Origin: Pseudomonadota bacterium
Lineage (GTDB): Bacteria > Pseudomonadota > Alphaproteobacteria > Rhizobiales > Xanthobacteraceae
DNA length: 14,661 nt
NCBI GenBank assembly: GCA_023417665.1
Contig: JAEZFA010000165.1
Location: forward strand, 1 to 14,661
Direction: 5' to 3'
This document shows, piece after piece, positions 12,623 to 14,661 of the stretch (its first letter is position 1; every line of letters starts with the position of its first letter). A program made the position numbers and the translations under genes. The notes under the pieces are model-generated. The model was not told the DNA's origin, did no database searches, and saw only the letters and a list, made by a program, of their open reading frames with translations.

Positions 12623-13315
12623 ATGCAACTGGGTGTCGGCGTCGTGTTCGGGCTTGCCGCCGCGCCGCATTGTCTCGTCATGTGCTCCGGCATCGCCTCG
12701 ACGCTGGCGCTTGCAGGCGCGCAGGGAAGGGAACCCGATCGCAGCACCGCTATCGTGCGCGGCCTTGTCAGCAATGGCGGACGTATCTTCAGCTATTCGA
12801 TTGCCGGTGCGCTCGTGGGAGGAATCGGGGTAGCCGCATTTGCCTGGCTGGATGCGTCGCTTGCCAACATCGTGCTGCGCTGGCTTGCGGCGATCGTGCT
12901 TAGTGTTGCCGGGCTTTCACTCGCCGGAATTCTGCCTGCGATGGTTTTGCGCTATCCGAACCGGCTCGTGACGCGATTGGCCGGAACCGGGCGCCGCAGT
13001 GGCGGCAGTGCGAGCGGCTGTGGTGCGCTTTTCGGGGCCGGCGCGCTCTGGGGCTTCATGCCCTGCGCTATGGCCTACAGCGCATTGTTCTACGCGATGA
13101 TTTCAGGATCTTGGTTTCGCGGCATGCTCACCATGGCGGGCTTTGGTGTCGGCACCTTATTCGCGATGCTTCTGCCCGCACTGGGCGTTTCCTTGCTATC
13201 GCGCTACCGGGACCGCGCGCGGCTGAAGATAGTCCTCGGGTTGCTTCTGGCGGCCGTCGGCGTCGTGGGCACGCTCAACGCGGTCCACGACTTCGGCGTC
13301 TGGTGCAGAGCCTGA
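12623..13315 (+). CDS. TauE/SafE (COG2836)-type membrane protein with CcdA-like cysteine motifs
   Basis: A 230-residue inner-membrane protein with about six hydrophobic segments in two halves. Each half carries a cysteine motif near the start of its first helix: APHCLVMCSG (His16, Cys17, Cys21) and GFMPCAMAY (Cys148), with GALFGAGALWGF before the second. This is the pattern of COG2836/DsbD_2-like proteins, which databases often call sulfite exporter TauE/SafE and which are frequent neighbours of ccoNOQP or copper genes. It lies 143 bp before ccoN and has its own FNR-type box, so help in cbb3 oxidase assembly or copper handling is a fair inference. Sulfite export or thiol electron transfer are alternatives. 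The start is uncertain: ATG 12623 or GTG 12605. Confidence 0.75.
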   Translation: MQLGVGVVFGLAAAPHCLVMCSGIASTLALAGAQGREPDRSTAIVRGLVSNGGRIFSYSIAGALVGGIGVAAFAWLDASLANIVLRWLAAIVLSVAGLSLAGILPAMVLRYPNRLVTRLAGTGRRSGGSASGCGALFGAGALWGFMPCAMAYSALFYAMISGSWFRGMLTMAGFGVGTLFAMLLPALGVSLLSRYRDRARLKIVLGLLLAAVGVVGTLNAVHDFGVWCRA

Positions 13316-13365
13316 ACCAGTCTGGCGCCGTAAGCGTTTCGCGGCCTGCGACCTGTTGCGCCGGC

Positions 13366-13379
13366 TTGATCCAAATCAA
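13366..13379. promoter_or_regulatory. Perfect FNR/FixK box upstream of ccoN
   Basis: TTGATCCAAATCAA matches the FNR/FixK consensus TTGAT-N4-ATCAA at all ten defined bases. Its centre is 13372.5; the usual 41.5-bp spacing puts a start point near 13413-13414, with a weak -10 candidate TACCAA at 13401-13406. This is the expected control of a high-affinity cbb3 oxidase by FixK or FNR at low oxygen. Confidence 0.8.
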
Positions 13380-13391
13380 TGGCCCGTCGCG

Positions 13392-13419
13392 GCCCCGCCG
13401 TACCAATCGGTAGCGGGGC
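13392..13419. repeat. Hairpin in the ccoN promoter/leader
   Basis: GCCCCGC (13392-13398) pairs with GCGGGGC (13413-13419), and TACC (13401-13404) pairs with GGTA (13409-13412) around the loop AATC, giving 11 base pairs with a two-base CG bulge. It overlaps the predicted -10 and start point of the FNR-box promoter and lies 40 bp before the ccoN start codon. Confidence 0.5.
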
Positions 13420-13458
13420 AATCCCCGCACGAATCGAATTTGCATCGAGGGGGTCGAA

Positions 13459-14661
13459 GTGCAGGCGCAGGCACAGGAAAAATCGCTACACGGCGGCGAG
13501 ATGGCCGCTATCGTTCTGTTGAGCCTGTCGGCGTTCGCCTTCATCGCGATCGCCGCCATGGCGACGACCGGGGCCTATGCGTTCCACGCCTTCCTGATGT
13601 CGGCAGCGAGCGTGGCGGGTGTCTTTGCGGTGGGCAACCGATACTTCGCGCGCGACGCGGTGACGCCGCTCGAGCTTCCCGATGGCCGCCCGAACTACAA
13701 TATGAATCCGGTACGCTTCGGCCTGATGGCCGCGCTGTTCTGGGGCATAGCGGGCTTTCTGGTCGGCGTGATCATCGCGGCCCAGCTCGCGTTTCCCGCG
13801 CTGAACTTCGACACCGCCTGGCTGAGCTTCGGGCGGCTCCGTCCGCTGCATACCTCGGCGGTGATCTTCGCTTTCGGCGGCAATGCGCTCATCGCGACTT
13901 CGCTTTACGTCGTGCAGCGCACTTGCCGCGTGCGGCTGGTCGGCGACCTGTCGCCCTGGTTCGTGGTGCTTGGCTACAACCTCTTCATTGTGATTGCCGG
14001 CACCGGCTATCTGCTCGGCGTTACGCAATCCAGAGAGTATGCGGAGCCGGAGTGGTATGCGGACCTGCTGCTGACGATTATCTGGGTCGTCTATTTTCTG
14101 ATCTTTCTCGGCACGATCCTGAGGCGCAAGGAACCGCATATCTTCGTCGCAAACTGGTTCTATCTCGCCTTCATCATCACGATCGCCGTGCTGCACATCG
14201 GCAATAATGTCAGCATCCCGGTTTCGCTGACCTCTGCGAAGTCCTACGTCATCTGGTCGGGCGTTCAGGATGCCATGGTGCAGTGGTGGTACGGCCACAA
14301 CGCCGTAGGCTTCTTTCTGACCGCGGGCTTCCTCGCGATCATGTATTACTTCGTGCCGAAACGCGCCGATCGCCCGATCTATTCCTACCGGCTGTCGATC
14401 ATCCACTTCTGGTCGTTGATCTTCCTCTACATCTGGGCCGGCCCGCACCATCTGCACTATACGGCGCTGCCGGACTGGGCGCAGACGCTCGGCATGACCT
14501 TCTCGATCATGCTGTGGATGCCCTCATGGGGCGGCATGATCAACGGTCTGATGACGCTGTCGGGCGCATGGGACAAGCTGCGCACCGATCCGGTGCTGCG
14601 CATGATGGTGGTATCGGTCGCCTTCTACGGCATGTCGACCTTCGAGGGTCCGCTCATGTCC
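13459..14661 (+). CDS. ccoN: CcoN, cbb3-type cytochrome c oxidase subunit I (5' part)
   Basis: The first 401 residues of the catalytic subunit of the high-affinity cbb3 oxidase (EC 7.1.1.9); the window ends inside the gene. Recognisable segments are GRLRPLHTSAVIFAFGGN (His131, a haem b ligand), NRYFARD, SREYAEPEWYADL, VQWWYGHNAVGFFLT (His280, copper ligand), AGPHHLHYTALPDW (His330/His331, copper ligands) and WMPSWGGMINGLMTLSGAWDKLRTDP. Many membrane helices are visible. The GTG at 13459 is chosen as start because GAGGGGG lies seven bases before it; an in-frame ATG at 13501 is possible but lacks such a site. A perfect FNR/FixK box lies upstream. ccoO, ccoQ and ccoP are expected beyond the edge. 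The sequence style is close to that of Bradyrhizobium-type CcoN. Confidence 0.95.
   Translation, partial: MQAQAQEKSLHGGEMAAIVLLSLSAFAFIAIAAMATTGAYAFHAFLMSAASVAGVFAVGNRYFARDAVTPLELPDGRPNYNMNPVRFGLMAALFWGIAGFLVGVIIAAQLAFPALNFDTAWLSFGRLRPLHTSAVIFAFGGNALIATSLYVVQRTCRVRLVGDLSPWFVVLGYNLFIVIAGTGYLLGVTQSREYAEPEWYADLLLTIIWVVYFLIFLGTILRRKEPHIFVANWFYLAFIITIAVLHIGNNVSIPVSLTSAKSYVIWSGVQDAMVQWWYGHNAVGFFLTAGFLAIMYYFVPKRADRPIYSYRLSIIHFWSLIFLYIWAGPHHLHYTALPDWAQTLGMTFSIMLWMPSWGGMINGLMTLSGAWDKLRTDPVLRMMVVSVAFYGMSTFEGPLMS

Noticed and set aside
12623..13315. Calling the COG2836-type gene soxV
   Set aside because: It has CcdA-like cysteine placement, but its His-Cys-x3-Cys motif and link to ccoN fit the COG2836 group better than SoxV.
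13486..14457. 323-codon open frame on the minus strand
   Set aside because: It lies fully inside ccoN, whose protein has clear cbb3 motifs and copper ligands. The antisense product is charged, low-complexity and typical of antisense frames in GC-rich genes.

Overview
The window reads as chromosomal DNA from a GC-rich (roughly 60 %) alphaproteobacterium, most likely Hyphomicrobiales (Bradyrhizobium/Rhodopseudomonas-like). This is inferred from the style of the CcoN and Sox proteins, the ATGA/TGATG gene junctions and the FNR/FixK-type boxes in front of the cytochrome oxidase genes. Nearly every base is coding. There are no insertion sequences, tRNAs, rRNAs or CRISPR arrays, and no gene-free stretch longer than 300 bases.

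The core (about 160-11140) is a thiosulfate/sulfide-oxidising sox locus built around a 122-bp divergent promoter (4212-4333). The leftward arm carries soxS (periplasmic thioredoxin), soxR (ArsR-family repressor), soxT (YeeE/YedE transporter), soxA and soxX (monoheme c-type cytochromes) and a Tat-exported DsrE-family protein. The rightward arm carries soxY, soxZ, soxB, soxC, soxD, a flavocytochrome c sulfide dehydrogenase pair (soxE/fccA-like and soxF/fccB-like) and a class I cytochrome c, and ends at a good intrinsic terminator (11104-11135). SoxXA loads thiosulfate onto SoxY Cys152, SoxB hydrolyses off sulfate, SoxCD oxidises the sulfane sulfur, SoxF with its cytochrome oxidises sulfide, and the small cytochromes pass electrons to a terminal oxidase. 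SoxS would keep SoxY reduced, and SoxR with a Cys50/Cys116 pair is the expected persulfide-responsive switch. No soxV/ccdA, soxW, soxG or soxH is present.

Right of the terminator, pcaHG (protocatechuate 3,4-dioxygenase) runs leftward, convergent with sox. After it come a TauE/SafE-like (COG2836-type) membrane protein and the first 401 codons of ccoN, each behind an FNR/FixK-type box. The window ends inside ccoN. At the left edge is the C-terminal end of a GlcG/HbpS-like protein.

Most of this is recognisable biology. The points worth a second look are the exported DsrE in the soxXA arm, the extra cysteine in SoxY, the unusual gene order (soxAX split from soxYZ into the regulator arm), a 12-bp element shared by the soxS/soxY and soxA promoters, and several strong intercistronic hairpins. 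I did not find a clear novel multi-gene system.
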